Positions 38,489-47,087 of a stretch of DNA of 59,150 nucleotides are shown piece by piece. Positions within the stretch are counted from its first letter, which is position 1, and the number at the start of each line of letters is the position of its first letter. The position numbers were made by a program, and so were the translations under genes. The stretch is taken from IMG/VR virus record IMGVR_UViG_3300043015_001357, positions 1 through 59,150 of that record; one strand, given 5' to 3'. The stretch comes from a virus. The notes below the pieces were generated by a model that saw only the letters and a program-made list of their open reading frames with translations, had not been told where the DNA came from and searched no databases.

Positions 38489-41400
38489 CTAAATGTTTAC
38501 TTTTGCATAGCCATCAATCTTATCAATGTCTATCGTCATGTCCACCACATCTTTTAGATGGTCAAGGTGTGATATAATTAGAACAGTCTTGAATTGGTTC
38601 TTTATCATTTGAAGAAGCCTTGTAAAGCCTTCCATATGTTCTTGATCTAATGCCGTTGCCGGCTCATCAAGAATAAACAGTTCGGACTTTGGAAGATTGG
38701 TTATCGCAATCATCGCAAGACGAATAGCCATAGAAGCAATTGTCTTTTCTGCTCCTGATCCCATAGACAACGGACGAGCCGCATAGTTGGGATGTTTGAT
38801 GGACAATTCAAGTTTATTGGAATGATTCTCAAAGAATACTTCGAAGTCAACAATATTGGAGAGAACCTTGGAGATCTCTTGATTGATGATCGGCAGCTTT
38901 TGCTGAATGATTTCATATGAGATACCATTGGCATGCATACAAGTCATGTAGATATCATAAGCACGATATTCATTCATAACATCAGTAAACTCGTTTCTTT
39001 CCTCATGGATAGAGCGAATCATTTCTTTTGTTGTTGCTTCTTCAATCAGATACTCTTGTGTAAGGGCATCACACTTCTTAAGCAATACTTTGTTTTCTTT
39101 GATCTTCTTCTCAACCGCAGAGCGTTCTCCATAAAGTTGTTCTTTATTTTCGATTGCTTCACGATTATCTTCGTACTCTTTTGCTTTTGCTTCAAGATCT
39201 TCAATCTCGTTTGTCAATAGGGCAACAGTAGCTTCGTTTGTCTTGATAGACATTCTTGCACGTTCGGAGTTTCTGGAAGCGGCATCATAGTCTTCACTTA
39301 GTTCTTTGAATTTTTCAATATTTCTTTCTATGGTCTCAATGCCATAGTCTTCATATTTTTGAGTAGCCAGAGCTAAGGAATCACCAAGATTGTTCAAGAG
39401 ATTTTGATTGTAAGGAAGGTCTGCTTTTGCTTTCTCTGCATTCTTTACGAATTCGTTGTCGCAACAGAACTTACAGTCAGGGTCATATTCGTGGGTATGA
39501 AGCATAGCTGCTGTTTTGCTGAGGTTCTTAACAACAGTCTTTTGATGACGTACTTGTTGTTCAAAACCTTTTACAAGTTCTTTTTGGTGTTTTGCTTCTT
39601 TCTGTAGTTGAATAAGTCGCCCATAGTTATCATGATCAAGTTCATCATAAGCAAGAGCCATATATTTCTCAAGCTTTTGTATGTTCTCTTGATCGGAAAG
39701 GATACGAGAAAGAAGTTTAGTTTTCTTAACTCTTTTGAAAGCAATCTCTTTTTGCACAGCGAGAATATCAATAATCTCCGCAGGAATTGCGTTGATAGTT
39801 TCGTTAATCTCTGCAAGTTCAGATTCAAGTCGCTCAATAGAGCAATTGTAAATCTTGCACTTATCAATCTGCTCGTCGATATCTCGTTGAATATCTTGGA
39901 GAAGATCGTTCTTCTTCATAAGTTGTTCTTCGAACTTCTTGCTTTCCATTCGCTTAATAACACCACGGAGGTCAGCAGCATCCTTTCTAGCCAACTTATA
40001 CTTCTGGTCGAAGATTTGCAGGTCAAGAAATTTGGCTATAATCTCTTTTCTCTTGGTAGAGCCTTCTTTAAGGAACGACATAGAATCCATTTGAGAAGCC
40101 ATGGAGGTCAAAAAGAAGTCATCAATGGTTCCGAAGTGCTTACGAATGTTCGCATCAGTTTCATTACGAGTTGTGCCGTTTTTAGACTCAAAAACGCCGC
40201 CGGTTGTTTTAGTGAAGTCAAGGTCCACCTTCGCTTCAAAAGTCTCAACACCTTTGGATTTCTTAGTGTATTTATTGAGATTTCGGGTAATTTGATAAGA
40301 GTCGTTACCAGCTTCAATCTTGATCTTGCACTTAGCGTAATCTTTGTTTTGATTTACAATGTGGACATTCTTTCTTTCCCCTTTAGAAGTCGTGTTAAAA
40401 ATATTATATAACACGCTGTCGATAATAGAGGACTTTCCTGAATAGTTTTTACCAAAGATTCCGACAAGTCCGGATAGTTTTTCGAAATTAATCTTATTTT
40501 TCTCACCGTAGTTAAACAAGTTATCCCACTGGAGTTCTTTAATTTTCCAAACAACATTACGTGATACCTCCTCTGATTCTTCAACGATTTGATTGTATTT
40601 CTTGTTAAGTTCAAGGATCTTATCCATAACCTCTGGTTTGAGATTGAGATCTTTACAATACGTTCTGATATACTTCTCCTGCACTGTGATATCTCGTAGA
40701 TTCTCATTTTGAACGGCTTTACCGATAAGAGAAGTAGATGATGACTGCATTGTTCCGTTATTCACAAAAGAAACGGAATATGGTTGCCACTTTGATTGAG
40801 CATAGTCACACGCTGCTTTAAGCATCATTGGAGATACGTTAGCAGAAGAACGAATACGTAAACGACACCCTTTGGGCACAAGAGTAGCTGGAAGCTTACC
40901 TTCTGGTGTTAGATCGATAGTAATAAACGGACGAGGATTTACGATGGAGACATGTTGGCAATCCCAATCATATCTATCTCGGATATTCCACATCAAGAAT
41001 CCTTTGTTTATTGATTCCCCAAAGTTTTGTTGGATTGTGGATCCAGCATAACGGACTCGTCCTTTGAGATCCATCTTCTGTTGCTTATGAATGTCGCCAA
41101 GAAGAGCAAAGTCAAAATCATTGAATATATCAAGAGAGTCTTCACCTTCTTCAATTGTGAAGCCTTGGGAAGTTTGACATCCATGAATAGAACCGTGATA
41201 AAGAGCGATATTAATAGCCTCTCCATCAGTAGGTTTAATCCAATTTTCTCTATCAAATACTGATAGAACATTGAGAGTGATTTTTTCATTTACCTTTGTC
41301 TCTCCTGAATTCTTCAGTAGGTGAATATTGCTATGTTCCAAAGCTTCAACAATTGGAGTAATAGCGTCTTGGCGATTATCATTCTTGAGATTCCCATCGT

Positions 41401-41638
41401 GATTACCTAATATAATATAAGTAGGTGCGATCTCTGCGAGATTATACAAGAAAGACGTACACATTTGGAAAAACTCTGGTGATAGTTGAGTTTTTGTATG
41501 TGCTATATCTCCTGTATGAACAATAATGTCCGGTGACATTTGTTTAAGCTTCTTGTACATATCAGCAAAAGCCAACTTGTACTCATAGTGATATTTAAGA
41601 TTACGAATGTGTGTATCAGATATGTGTGCTATTTTCAT
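38489..41638 (-). CDS. Fused Mre11/SbcD nuclease and Rad50/SbcC ATPase (gp47-gp46-like)
   Basis: A single 1049-residue frame. Residues 1-340 are a metallophosphoesterase: SDTHIR (D7, H9), HTGDIAH, LGNHDG, YHGSIHG and LGDIHKQ. Residues about 365-1049 are an SMC-like ATPase: GIFGKNYSGKSSIIDSV (Walker A near 393), long coiled coils, a zinc-hook-like CKFC near 724, a signature-like RPLSMGSGAEKT, and ELFILDEPATALD (Walker B). In T4 the two are separate genes (47 and 46) that resect DNA ends for recombination-dependent replication and host DNA breakdown. Joining them in one chain is unusual. A near-perfect sigma70 promoter lies 29 bases upstream, so expression is probably early. Confidence 0.92.
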   Translation of the reverse strand: MKIAHISDTHIRNLKYHYEYKLAFADMYKKLKQMSPDIIVHTGDIAHTKTQLSPEFFQMCTSFLYNLAEIAPTYIILGNHDGNLKNDNRQDAITPIVEALEHSNIHLLKNSGETKVNEKITLNVLSVFDRENWIKPTDGEAINIALYHGSIHGCQTSQGFTIEEGEDSLDIFNDFDFALLGDIHKQQKMDLKGRVRYAGSTIQQNFGESINKGFLMWNIRDRYDWDCQHVSIVNPRPFITIDLTPEGKLPATLVPKGCRLRIRSSANVSPMMLKAACDYAQSKWQPYSVSFVNNGTMQSSSTSLIGKAVQNENLRDITVQEKYIRTYCKDLNLKPEVMDKILELNKKYNQIVEESEEVSRNVVWKIKELQWDNLFNYGEKNKINFEKLSGLVGIFGKNYSGKSSIIDSVLYNIFNTTSKGERKNVHIVNQNKDYAKCKIKIEAGNDSYQITRNLNKYTKKSKGVETFEAKVDLDFTKTTGGVFESKNGTTRNETDANIRKHFGTIDDFFLTSMASQMDSMSFLKEGSTKRKEIIAKFLDLQIFDQKYKLARKDAADLRGVIKRMESKKFEEQLMKKNDLLQDIQRDIDEQIDKCKIYNCSIERLESELAEINETINAIPAEIIDILAVQKEIAFKRVKKTKLLSRILSDQENIQKLEKYMALAYDELDHDNYGRLIQLQKEAKHQKELVKGFEQQVRHQKTVVKNLSKTAAMLHTHEYDPDCKFCCDNEFVKNAEKAKADLPYNQNLLNNLGDSLALATQKYEDYGIETIERNIEKFKELSEDYDAASRNSERARMSIKTNEATVALLTNEIEDLEAKAKEYEDNREAIENKEQLYGERSAVEKKIKENKVLLKKCDALTQEYLIEEATTKEMIRSIHEERNEFTDVMNEYRAYDIYMTCMHANGISYEIIQQKLPIINQEISKVLSNIVDFEVFFENHSNKLELSIKHPNYAARPLSMGSGAEKTIASMAIRLAMIAITNLPKSELFILDEPATALDQEHMEGFTRLLQMIKNQFKTVLIISHLDHLKDVVDMTIDIDKIDGYAKVNI

Positions 41639-41666
41639 ATTTCCTCCTCATGATTAGCATATTTAT

Positions 41667-41694
41667 ATTATAACATGTCCTCCAGGTTTGTCAA
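41667..41694 (-). promoter_or_regulatory. Sigma70-type promoter for the SbcD-SbcC fusion gene
   Basis: The minus strand reads TTGACA, a 16-base spacer, TATAAT, with TGT before the -10 box (extended -10). Both boxes are exact consensus. The same architecture and a shared CATGTTAT core occur before the primase and resolvase genes. Confidence 0.88.
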
Positions 41695-41739
41695 GTATTT
41701 TTTTCTATTTATTTTATACAGGACTTGGGAGGGTTTAAT

Positions 41740-41910
41740 GTGGAACTTATTATTATTGCGGCTGGGCTTATTGTTGCTCTAGCAGGCTATGAACTACTTG
41801 AAGGTATTTTTGCCAGCGGAACTTTCAATGGAGACGATGAAGAAATTTTTTCTCCAGTTGCTATTTTTTCTTTATTGATGTTTGTAGCCAGTCTATCATA
41901 TTTTGGCTAG
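41740..41910 (+). CDS. Lone plus-strand small membrane protein
   Basis: A 56-residue frame from GTG at 41740, chosen because GGGAGGG lies six bases before it. Two hydrophobic segments (LIIIAAGLIVALAGYELLEG and VAIFSLLMFVASLSYF) flank an acidic loop (NGDDEEIFS). It is the only plus-strand gene I can support in the window. It ends tail-to-tail with the primase gene, with a 15-base overlap. A possible promoter (TTGTCA, then TTATAC) lies upstream but with long spacing. Function unknown; a small two-helix membrane protein could modify host membrane or exclude other phages. Confidence 0.55.
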   Translation: MELIIIAAGLIVALAGYELLEGIFASGTFNGDDEEIFSPVAIFSLLMFVASLSYFG

Positions 41911-42831
41911 TTGATTAAAGAAGTTGATCTCGTCAATATCAGGCTCGTAAGCAGCAGAGTATCTCTCTTGGAATTGCTCTTTGCTCATGGAACCTACGTC
42001 ATCGACATTTGTGGTATCAATAACTCTCATATCAATATCATACCTATACATTGTGCGAATCATATGCTCTTGTTTCTTTTGAGCATCTTCGTCAAGTGCT
42101 AGATATACCGGTGTATCATTGAGAACAATTGCTTGGAACAGCTTGCTTTCTTCTCGTAATGTTGAGCCGAGAATAGGTATGGCGTTCTGTCCTCCAACAA
42201 TTGCATCAAACAAACCTTCAACAAGAATGACGGGTTCATCCCAATCAACAAACAGTTCATTGAATACAACGTTCTTACTGATAGGTGGGTTGAGATATTT
42301 CATTCTGTGTCCAACATATGAACGCGCAATAAAATAATTGAGATTACCTGCGTTATTGAATGATGGCACGATAATACGGCCGCCATATCTTCCCTCGGTA
42401 CAATAGCCGATCTTCCACATCAAAATCTCACTCTTTGTGATACCTCGTTCTCTCAGATAGTCTAAAGGACGTTGAGATGACTTAGGTAAGTGTTTGTTAC
42501 ACAGAGACACAAAATGTGGTGGTAATTCAGTGACTTGTTCGATCTCTTCGTCATTCATTTCCATAAACATTTTGTCAAACTCGGACAGATCAAGACGGCC
42601 ATCTAGTTCAAGCCATTTCTGTTTCTGTTGATATGTTCCGAACTTACGAACGAGACGATATATATTTTTACCGCGTGTATCACAAACCCAACATTTAAAT
42701 GCGTTGATACCAAAGTTTACCGACATCTTCTTTTTGTGATGACCGCAAAACGGACATTGAAATAAAAACTCGTTGGATGATTGACGGTAACCTCCGAGAA
42801 TGTCTCGGATAATTCTTAATTTCTCTTCCAT
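41896..42831 (-). CDS. DnaG-type DNA primase (gp61-like)
   Basis: A 311-residue protein. The N-terminal zinc site is CPFC at 26-29 and CWVC at 47-50. The Toprim core has VILVEGLFDAIVGGQNAIPI, then LGSTL and VYLALDEDAQKKQ, with the conserved glutamate and the DxD-like DED. It makes RNA primers for lagging-strand synthesis. The helicase partner (gp41-like) is not in the window. A TTGACA-N17-TATGAT promoter lies just upstream, so expression should be early. Confidence 0.9.
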   Translation of the reverse strand: MEEKLRIIRDILGGYRQSSNEFLFQCPFCGHHKKKMSVNFGINAFKCWVCDTRGKNIYRLVRKFGTYQQKQKWLELDGRLDLSEFDKMFMEMNDEEIEQVTELPPHFVSLCNKHLPKSSQRPLDYLRERGITKSEILMWKIGYCTEGRYGGRIIVPSFNNAGNLNYFIARSYVGHRMKYLNPPISKNVVFNELFVDWDEPVILVEGLFDAIVGGQNAIPILGSTLREESKLFQAIVLNDTPVYLALDEDAQKKQEHMIRTMYRYDIDMRVIDTTNVDDVGSMSKEQFQERYSAAYEPDIDEINFFNQLAKI

Positions 42832-42855
42832 ACTCCCTCCTCAAGGATATAATAT

Positions 42856-42884
42856 ATCATAACATGAGAAGAGAAGTTTGTCAA
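42856..42884 (-). promoter_or_regulatory. Sigma70-type promoter for the primase gene
   Basis: TTGACA, 17-base spacer, TATGAT on the minus strand, with TGT before the -10 box. The -35 box overlaps the last codons of the resolvase gene. Confidence 0.82.
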
Positions 42885-43396
42885 GAATTTATTTGAGATA
42901 ATCCTGCAAGTGCTATAACAACTGCATCCGCTTTGTCATCAGTACCTGGTTTTGGGTTTCCATGTCTTGTAAGTTCATAAACAAAGTCTTTAGGATATTG
43001 AGTCTCAACCCATTCAATAATTTTCTTTTTTGTGTCTTCGCCTCTCTTGATTTTGAGACCAACTGACTTTCTTGCTTGGTTTGCTGGTATGAGAACAGGA
43101 TTGATTTTAAATATTCTCCTGACAGCAAATGAACACATACCATTGAACCTCTGAAGTTTGGCCATAGTACCAGCAGTGGTTCTACCACCTCCAAACATAG
43201 AGAATGGTTCTTCAATAAATATATGATCTATATTATGTTTCTTACTAAGAACACATAAGAACTCATAGAATATCTCTGCTCTATCTTCTAGTTGCAATGG
43301 TTTAAGTTTCATGAACTCATTTGCAATTATATTCTTATTCTCATCAAGAACACAGTATCCTATTTTACTTGTACTAATATCTAATCCTAATATCAT
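42881..43396 (-). CDS. RuvC-like Holliday junction resolvase
   Basis: A 171-residue protein with RNase H-fold resolvase motifs: ILGLDISTSKIGYCV (D6), HIFIEEPFSMF (E62), PVLIPANQARKSVG, and a C-terminal GTDDKADAVVIALAG with the last acidic residues. RuvC-type enzymes cut four-way junctions; in T4-like phages lacking gp49, such an enzyme would trim branched DNA before packaging. The gene has its own TTGACA-N17-TATATT promoter and a GGAG ribosome site. Confidence 0.85.
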   Translation of the reverse strand: MILGLDISTSKIGYCVLDENKNIIANEFMKLKPLQLEDRAEIFYEFLCVLSKKHNIDHIFIEEPFSMFGGGRTTAGTMAKLQRFNGMCSFAVRRIFKINPVLIPANQARKSVGLKIKRGEDTKKKIIEWVETQYPKDFVYELTRHGNPKPGTDDKADAVVIALAGLSQINS

Positions 43397-43414
43397 ATTA
43401 AACTCCTATTATAT

Positions 43415-43443
43415 AATATAACATGTTAACGGAACATTGTCAA
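43415..43443 (-). promoter_or_regulatory. Sigma70-type promoter for the resolvase gene
   Basis: TTGACA, 17-base spacer, TATATT on the minus strand with TGT before the -10. It is third in the set with the common core ACATGTTATA. Confidence 0.82.
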
Positions 43444-43472
43444 GAAAATATTACTATTTTTTACACTAAAGC

Positions 43473-43889
43473 TCAATCTTTGATTTCTATGCTTTTGTTT
43501 TTTTGAACTAATTTTTTAGCCCACTCTAGATCCTTTTGGTTAGCATTTTTTAAAAAGTTATCGATAGTGCGTAAAAGACCCTGTGCTTCTTGGTTCAAGC
43601 TTTCTTTCTTTTCTGTTTCAGGTGTTTTATTTGCTATTTGTAAATCTTCCAAAGCTTTCGAATATATAATACTTTTATCAACATCCTTTGAATTTTTTAT
43701 TCCTTCTTTGGCAAATGCCGTTGCTAATTCTACAGTATCAGCAGAATATCCTTCAACACCTGCTTTAGCGGTCTTGCTTCCACCAAACATACTTCCAAGA
43801 GCCAATGCCCCACCGAGAACATAATCTCTCAATGCTTCATCTAATTGTTCTTGTCTTTTTTTGTTTTCTTTTAAGATTCTAATTTTCAT
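43473..43889 (-). CDS. Class-C tagged small protein (candidate internal head protein)
   Basis: A 138-residue protein from ATG at 43887-43889, with AGGAAAT before it; a longer upstream reading is not supported. It starts MKIRILKENKKRQEQLDE|A, a tag of the same kind as the 231-residue GNAT-like protein (MKIRIVRKNKQIIKE|A). A glycine-rich hydrophobic stretch (YVLGGALALGSMFGG) and a helical charged C-terminus follow. No enzymatic motif is seen. It lies between the late tail genes and the early island. Confidence 0.68.
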   Translation of the reverse strand: MKIRILKENKKRQEQLDEALRDYVLGGALALGSMFGGSKTAKAGVEGYSADTVELATAFAKEGIKNSKDVDKSIIYSKALEDLQIANKTPETEKKESLNQEAQGLLRTIDNFLKNANQKDLEWAKKLVQKNKSIEIKD

Positions 43890-43905
43890 ATCAATTTCCT
43901 CTCCA

Positions 43906-45051
43906 CTAAATATCAAGTTTAAGCTTGAATGTATATTGTTTCTCCTCAGTCTTACGAACAGGGGTCGCAACTTTTGCTATACCAATAAGGTTTTTATCTT
44001 TATCATATATCGCAACCTTTGAGATGTAAGTTGTCTTTTGGAAGTCAGGCTCAACATCAAGAAAGTCAGAATGAACAATATTCTTTATCTTCTTTGGTTG
44101 TTCGATGTATTGAAGCTCTCCAGCAGTGATGCCTTGTGTATCAGAGGAATCAAAATACGTTGGGTTGTTTGAGTGATTGAGTTCTCCATATGGTGCGTGA
44201 GCAAACATTGTGAGAGTCTGAGTGTGTGTTGTGCCTTTATAATCCATTGAGAACGAAGCGGACAAAGTTGATGAAGCAGGAGAATTGCCATCATTAGCTC
44301 CATAATTGAAGTGAAGCCACTTGGAAGGACCGGTTACATCTGTCTCAATAGAATTGGAATCCAAGTCCCAAGACCCCGTCAATACAATGAGTCCTTCGCG
44401 ATACAAACAAACACCAGCAACAGATCCAGATCCGGTTGAACCTTCAGGGCCAACTTGAACTAACTCGCCGTTATAGTTTTTATCTTGTAGTTCTCCGACC
44501 AATGTCCCAGAGACATAATACTTGAGAGACATTGAACCTTTCTTTATCTTTGAACCATACATGATTGATGGTATGGAAATCAAGTTGATATCTTGGGAGT
44601 CTTTGTCTCCAAAACTTGAAGAATATTGATAGTGGGGGGAGTGTATAGCATATTCATTTAGAACGTTTTTTAGAGCCAAAACTCTTGGTCTTTCGGCAGA
44701 ATTTACATAATAACGAGAGATAGATGCGGATAGGTTGTATGCACCACTGTCAACATCACCAAATAAGAAAGATGTGTTATATGTTGTCTTGCTTGTTGTT
44801 TTGAATGAAACCCTATGACCATCTTTCTCAATGAATGGATATATCTGGCTACCTGCTGGTCTATCGATGTTATATTCATACAAGGATATATACCCCTTTG
44901 GAACACCGGTGATGTGGTCGGTGTTGGCTCCGGAGAGATGTGGAGTTGAGTTGATATATATAGACCCGCTCTGAACATAGAAACTATATTCGGGATATGC
45001 TTCTATTGTGTTCGTGAACAGGTCATCTTGATCAAATTTGTACAATGACAT
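43906..45051 (-). CDS. Virion structural protein, paralogue A
   Basis: A 381-residue protein, beta-rich, whose C-terminal 100 residues match the next gene upstream. They share the pattern (Y/F)..(L/F)NHS.NPTY or FNYSTNPTY, then YI(S/T).V(A/G)(I/L)Y...(N/K)(L/E)L, A(K)(V/L)..P(V/L)(R/K)KT, and a terminal (T/R)(F/V)..(K/R)(L/V)(K/R)LD. It begins MSLYKFDQDDLFTNTIEAYP. I recall this C-terminal pattern from uncultured marine T4-like phages, always annotated as structural. Probably a baseplate or tail appendage subunit. Confidence 0.72.
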   Translation of the reverse strand: MSLYKFDQDDLFTNTIEAYPEYSFYVQSGSIYINSTPHLSGANTDHITGVPKGYISLYEYNIDRPAGSQIYPFIEKDGHRVSFKTTSKTTYNTSFLFGDVDSGAYNLSASISRYYVNSAERPRVLALKNVLNEYAIHSPHYQYSSSFGDKDSQDINLISIPSIMYGSKIKKGSMSLKYYVSGTLVGELQDKNYNGELVQVGPEGSTGSGSVAGVCLYREGLIVLTGSWDLDSNSIETDVTGPSKWLHFNYGANDGNSPASSTLSASFSMDYKGTTHTQTLTMFAHAPYGELNHSNNPTYFDSSDTQGITAGELQYIEQPKKIKNIVHSDFLDVEPDFQKTTYISKVAIYDKDKNLIGIAKVATPVRKTEEKQYTFKLKLDI

Positions 45052-45060
45052 GAGTACCTC

Positions 45061-46125
45061 CTAGTAGTCTAGGCGAACTCTGATTGTGAATTCTGTATCT
45101 GAAGTCTTCTTAAGAGGCTCGCTGAGCTTTGCTGTTGCAAGAAGCTCATTATTGTCGTTGTATAGTCCAACTGTTGTGATATAAGAAACAGGGAGGTCGG
45201 ATGCTTGAGTCTTAACTCGGATCTTACTTCCGCTGAGATAAGTTGGGTTTGTTGAGTAGTTGAACTCGTTGTGGTTAATACGACAGAAGTAAACAGAAGA
45301 GTTAAGTTCAACTGTGTTGTTGAACTGGAGATTATAAATTCTGTGTCTCAAAGCATTTGCGATATTTGGAATGGTTGAACCTGTGAGAATAGTTTCTATA
45401 TCTTCACCTGAGGAATTCATCACGCATTGCGCATCAAGAAGCCCACCAGAAGCAGCATCATGAAAAACAGAAGCAGTTAAAACACAAACACCTGCTTGAT
45501 AAAAGATAAGACCACATTTTGCTTCATCACCGCTCAATGGGCTGTTTGTATCGTTTGTCGCATACAGAACCCCATATTCTCCAACAGGTGAGTTAACGAG
45601 GTATCCATCCGAACCAGAAGTATCTTGGATAAGAATTCTGTCATCCATTGCAGATGCATATACTGGGTCAACTCCGAGAGTTAATGCGAATGTTCCTTTC
45701 TTGATTTCATCTTTTGTAAGCAAACGAGCAAAGTTAAGGAAAACTGCATCGTTAATCTTGTTTCCACCTGCAAGGATATCTCCATCTTCGTCAAATGCTT
45801 GGATAGAACCTGTGTGGTCATAACCAACAAGAACTTGAGCCATTTGGTTATAGATGTTAAGTTTCTTTGTCGCTTGTTCTTCAACAGTCAAAGATGAACC
45901 TGCTCCAATGCCAACTGTGATATCAAACACATGGTTTGCGGATGAACTGAGATAAGGATAGTCATATACGGACTGAAACATTTCGTGAGCGTAATCTTTG
46001 ATATTATCGTCTCCATATGTTCCAGAGATAATTGTCCCTGTTAACGGAATAGCTTCATGAAGAAGTGTTCTCGTTGCTACAACATCTTTTCCGATGTCTA
46101 ATGATTTGTAAAAACTTTCTGCCAT
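45061..46125 (-). CDS. Virion structural protein, paralogue B
   Basis: A 354-residue protein beginning MAESFYKSLDIGKDVVATRT. The C-terminus (CRINHNEFNYSTNPTYLSGS; ITTVGLYNDNNELLATAKLS) is related to paralogue A. The middle has TKDEIKKGTFALTLGVDPVY, also partly parallel to KIKKGSMSLKYYVSGTL in A. The two genes are 9 bases apart, so they are likely co-translated and may form a heteromeric tail structure. Exact role unknown. Confidence 0.72.
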   Translation of the reverse strand: MAESFYKSLDIGKDVVATRTLLHEAIPLTGTIISGTYGDDNIKDYAHEMFQSVYDYPYLSSSANHVFDITVGIGAGSSLTVEEQATKKLNIYNQMAQVLVGYDHTGSIQAFDEDGDILAGGNKINDAVFLNFARLLTKDEIKKGTFALTLGVDPVYASAMDDRILIQDTSGSDGYLVNSPVGEYGVLYATNDTNSPLSGDEAKCGLIFYQAGVCVLTASVFHDAASGGLLDAQCVMNSSGEDIETILTGSTIPNIANALRHRIYNLQFNNTVELNSSVYFCRINHNEFNYSTNPTYLSGSKIRVKTQASDLPVSYITTVGLYNDNNELLATAKLSEPLKKTSDTEFTIRVRLDY

Positions 46126-46135
46126 TTTATTCTCT

Positions 46136-47053
46136 CTATGTTAAAATTGATTTGACGTAACGAACAGGAATATCAACTGAGTATCCTGTTTTCATACCTG
46201 TGACTCGTACAATTGAGTCGATGTGGCGAACATTTTGCCCTTCAAGTGTTGATGTACCACCAAGTTGCGAGAAGAGATAAGTTCCTGTATTAAGGTCAAT
46301 TGAAGAAGCAATCTTGAATTCCAAACGCGTTCCACGAGGACCTCCGATGGTTTGTGTTTGAGCATTGCTGTCATCTGTGATCTGTGTAACGAGACCAACG
46401 TCAACTGTATAGAATGCAACATTATCATCATCGATATAATCTTCTGGTACAAGGTCTCCATCTTTGGTCGCAATCTTTCCGAGACGGTTATCGATTTGGA
46501 TGACGTATGAGTCTTCGATAAGGTCTGGATCAAGTGTTTGTTTAGGTGAGATCTCATCTGAGTCTAAACCTTGGTCAAGACGAATAAAGTTATCACCTGT
46601 TAGAGACTCTCCGAACAACACACCAGCAACAGGAGTATCGCCGTTATATCCAACAGCATAATTGTTATTGTTATTTGTTGTCCCTTCTGTTTCTGAGTCA
46701 ACAGCAACCATGAACGAGCCTGACTCGTGCATCTTAGTTGTATTTGCTTGTTGATTAAGCTTCACAACTGGAAGATACAAAAGGTTCATTGAGCTATAAG
46801 AAATAAGCTTGGTCTTAACTGAACCTGCATTGTCTGTAAACGCTTCCAAAATTGGTGTTTGTAGAATGCTGATATCATAATAAGCTGAACCGCTTGCATG
46901 GTTAATGTCATACTGAGTGTAGTTAATTTCTTCATCTCCAAGAGCGAACTTTGTGATTTGAAAAGAGCCATCGCCCTTTGCTAATAGTTTTCTACCGTGA
47001 TCTGTTAATACGGCATCTAATATAATGTCGCCGCTATTGTCAAGGAATCCCAT
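46136..47053 (-). CDS. Virion structural protein with HGRKLLAKG motif, copy 1
   Basis: A 305-residue protein starting MGFLDNSGDIILDAVLTDHG, then RKLLAKGDGSFQITKFALGD. This N-terminus is shared with the 310-residue protein at 51775-52707 (KIELTPHGRKLLAQG). I recall the LT.HGRKLLA.G opening from several structural proteins of marine T4-like phages. The C-terminal half is beta-rich (RHIDSIVRVTGMKTGYSVDI). Probably a baseplate/tail component. Confidence 0.7.
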   Translation of the reverse strand: MGFLDNSGDIILDAVLTDHGRKLLAKGDGSFQITKFALGDEEINYTQYDINHASGSAYYDISILQTPILEAFTDNAGSVKTKLISYSSMNLLYLPVVKLNQQANTTKMHESGSFMVAVDSETEGTTNNNNNYAVGYNGDTPVAGVLFGESLTGDNFIRLDQGLDSDEISPKQTLDPDLIEDSYVIQIDNRLGKIATKDGDLVPEDYIDDDNVAFYTVDVGLVTQITDDSNAQTQTIGGPRGTRLEFKIASSIDLNTGTYLFSQLGGTSTLEGQNVRHIDSIVRVTGMKTGYSVDIPVRYVKSILT

Positions 47054-47087
47054 AAATTTCTCCTAAAATATTCATAATAAGTAGTTT

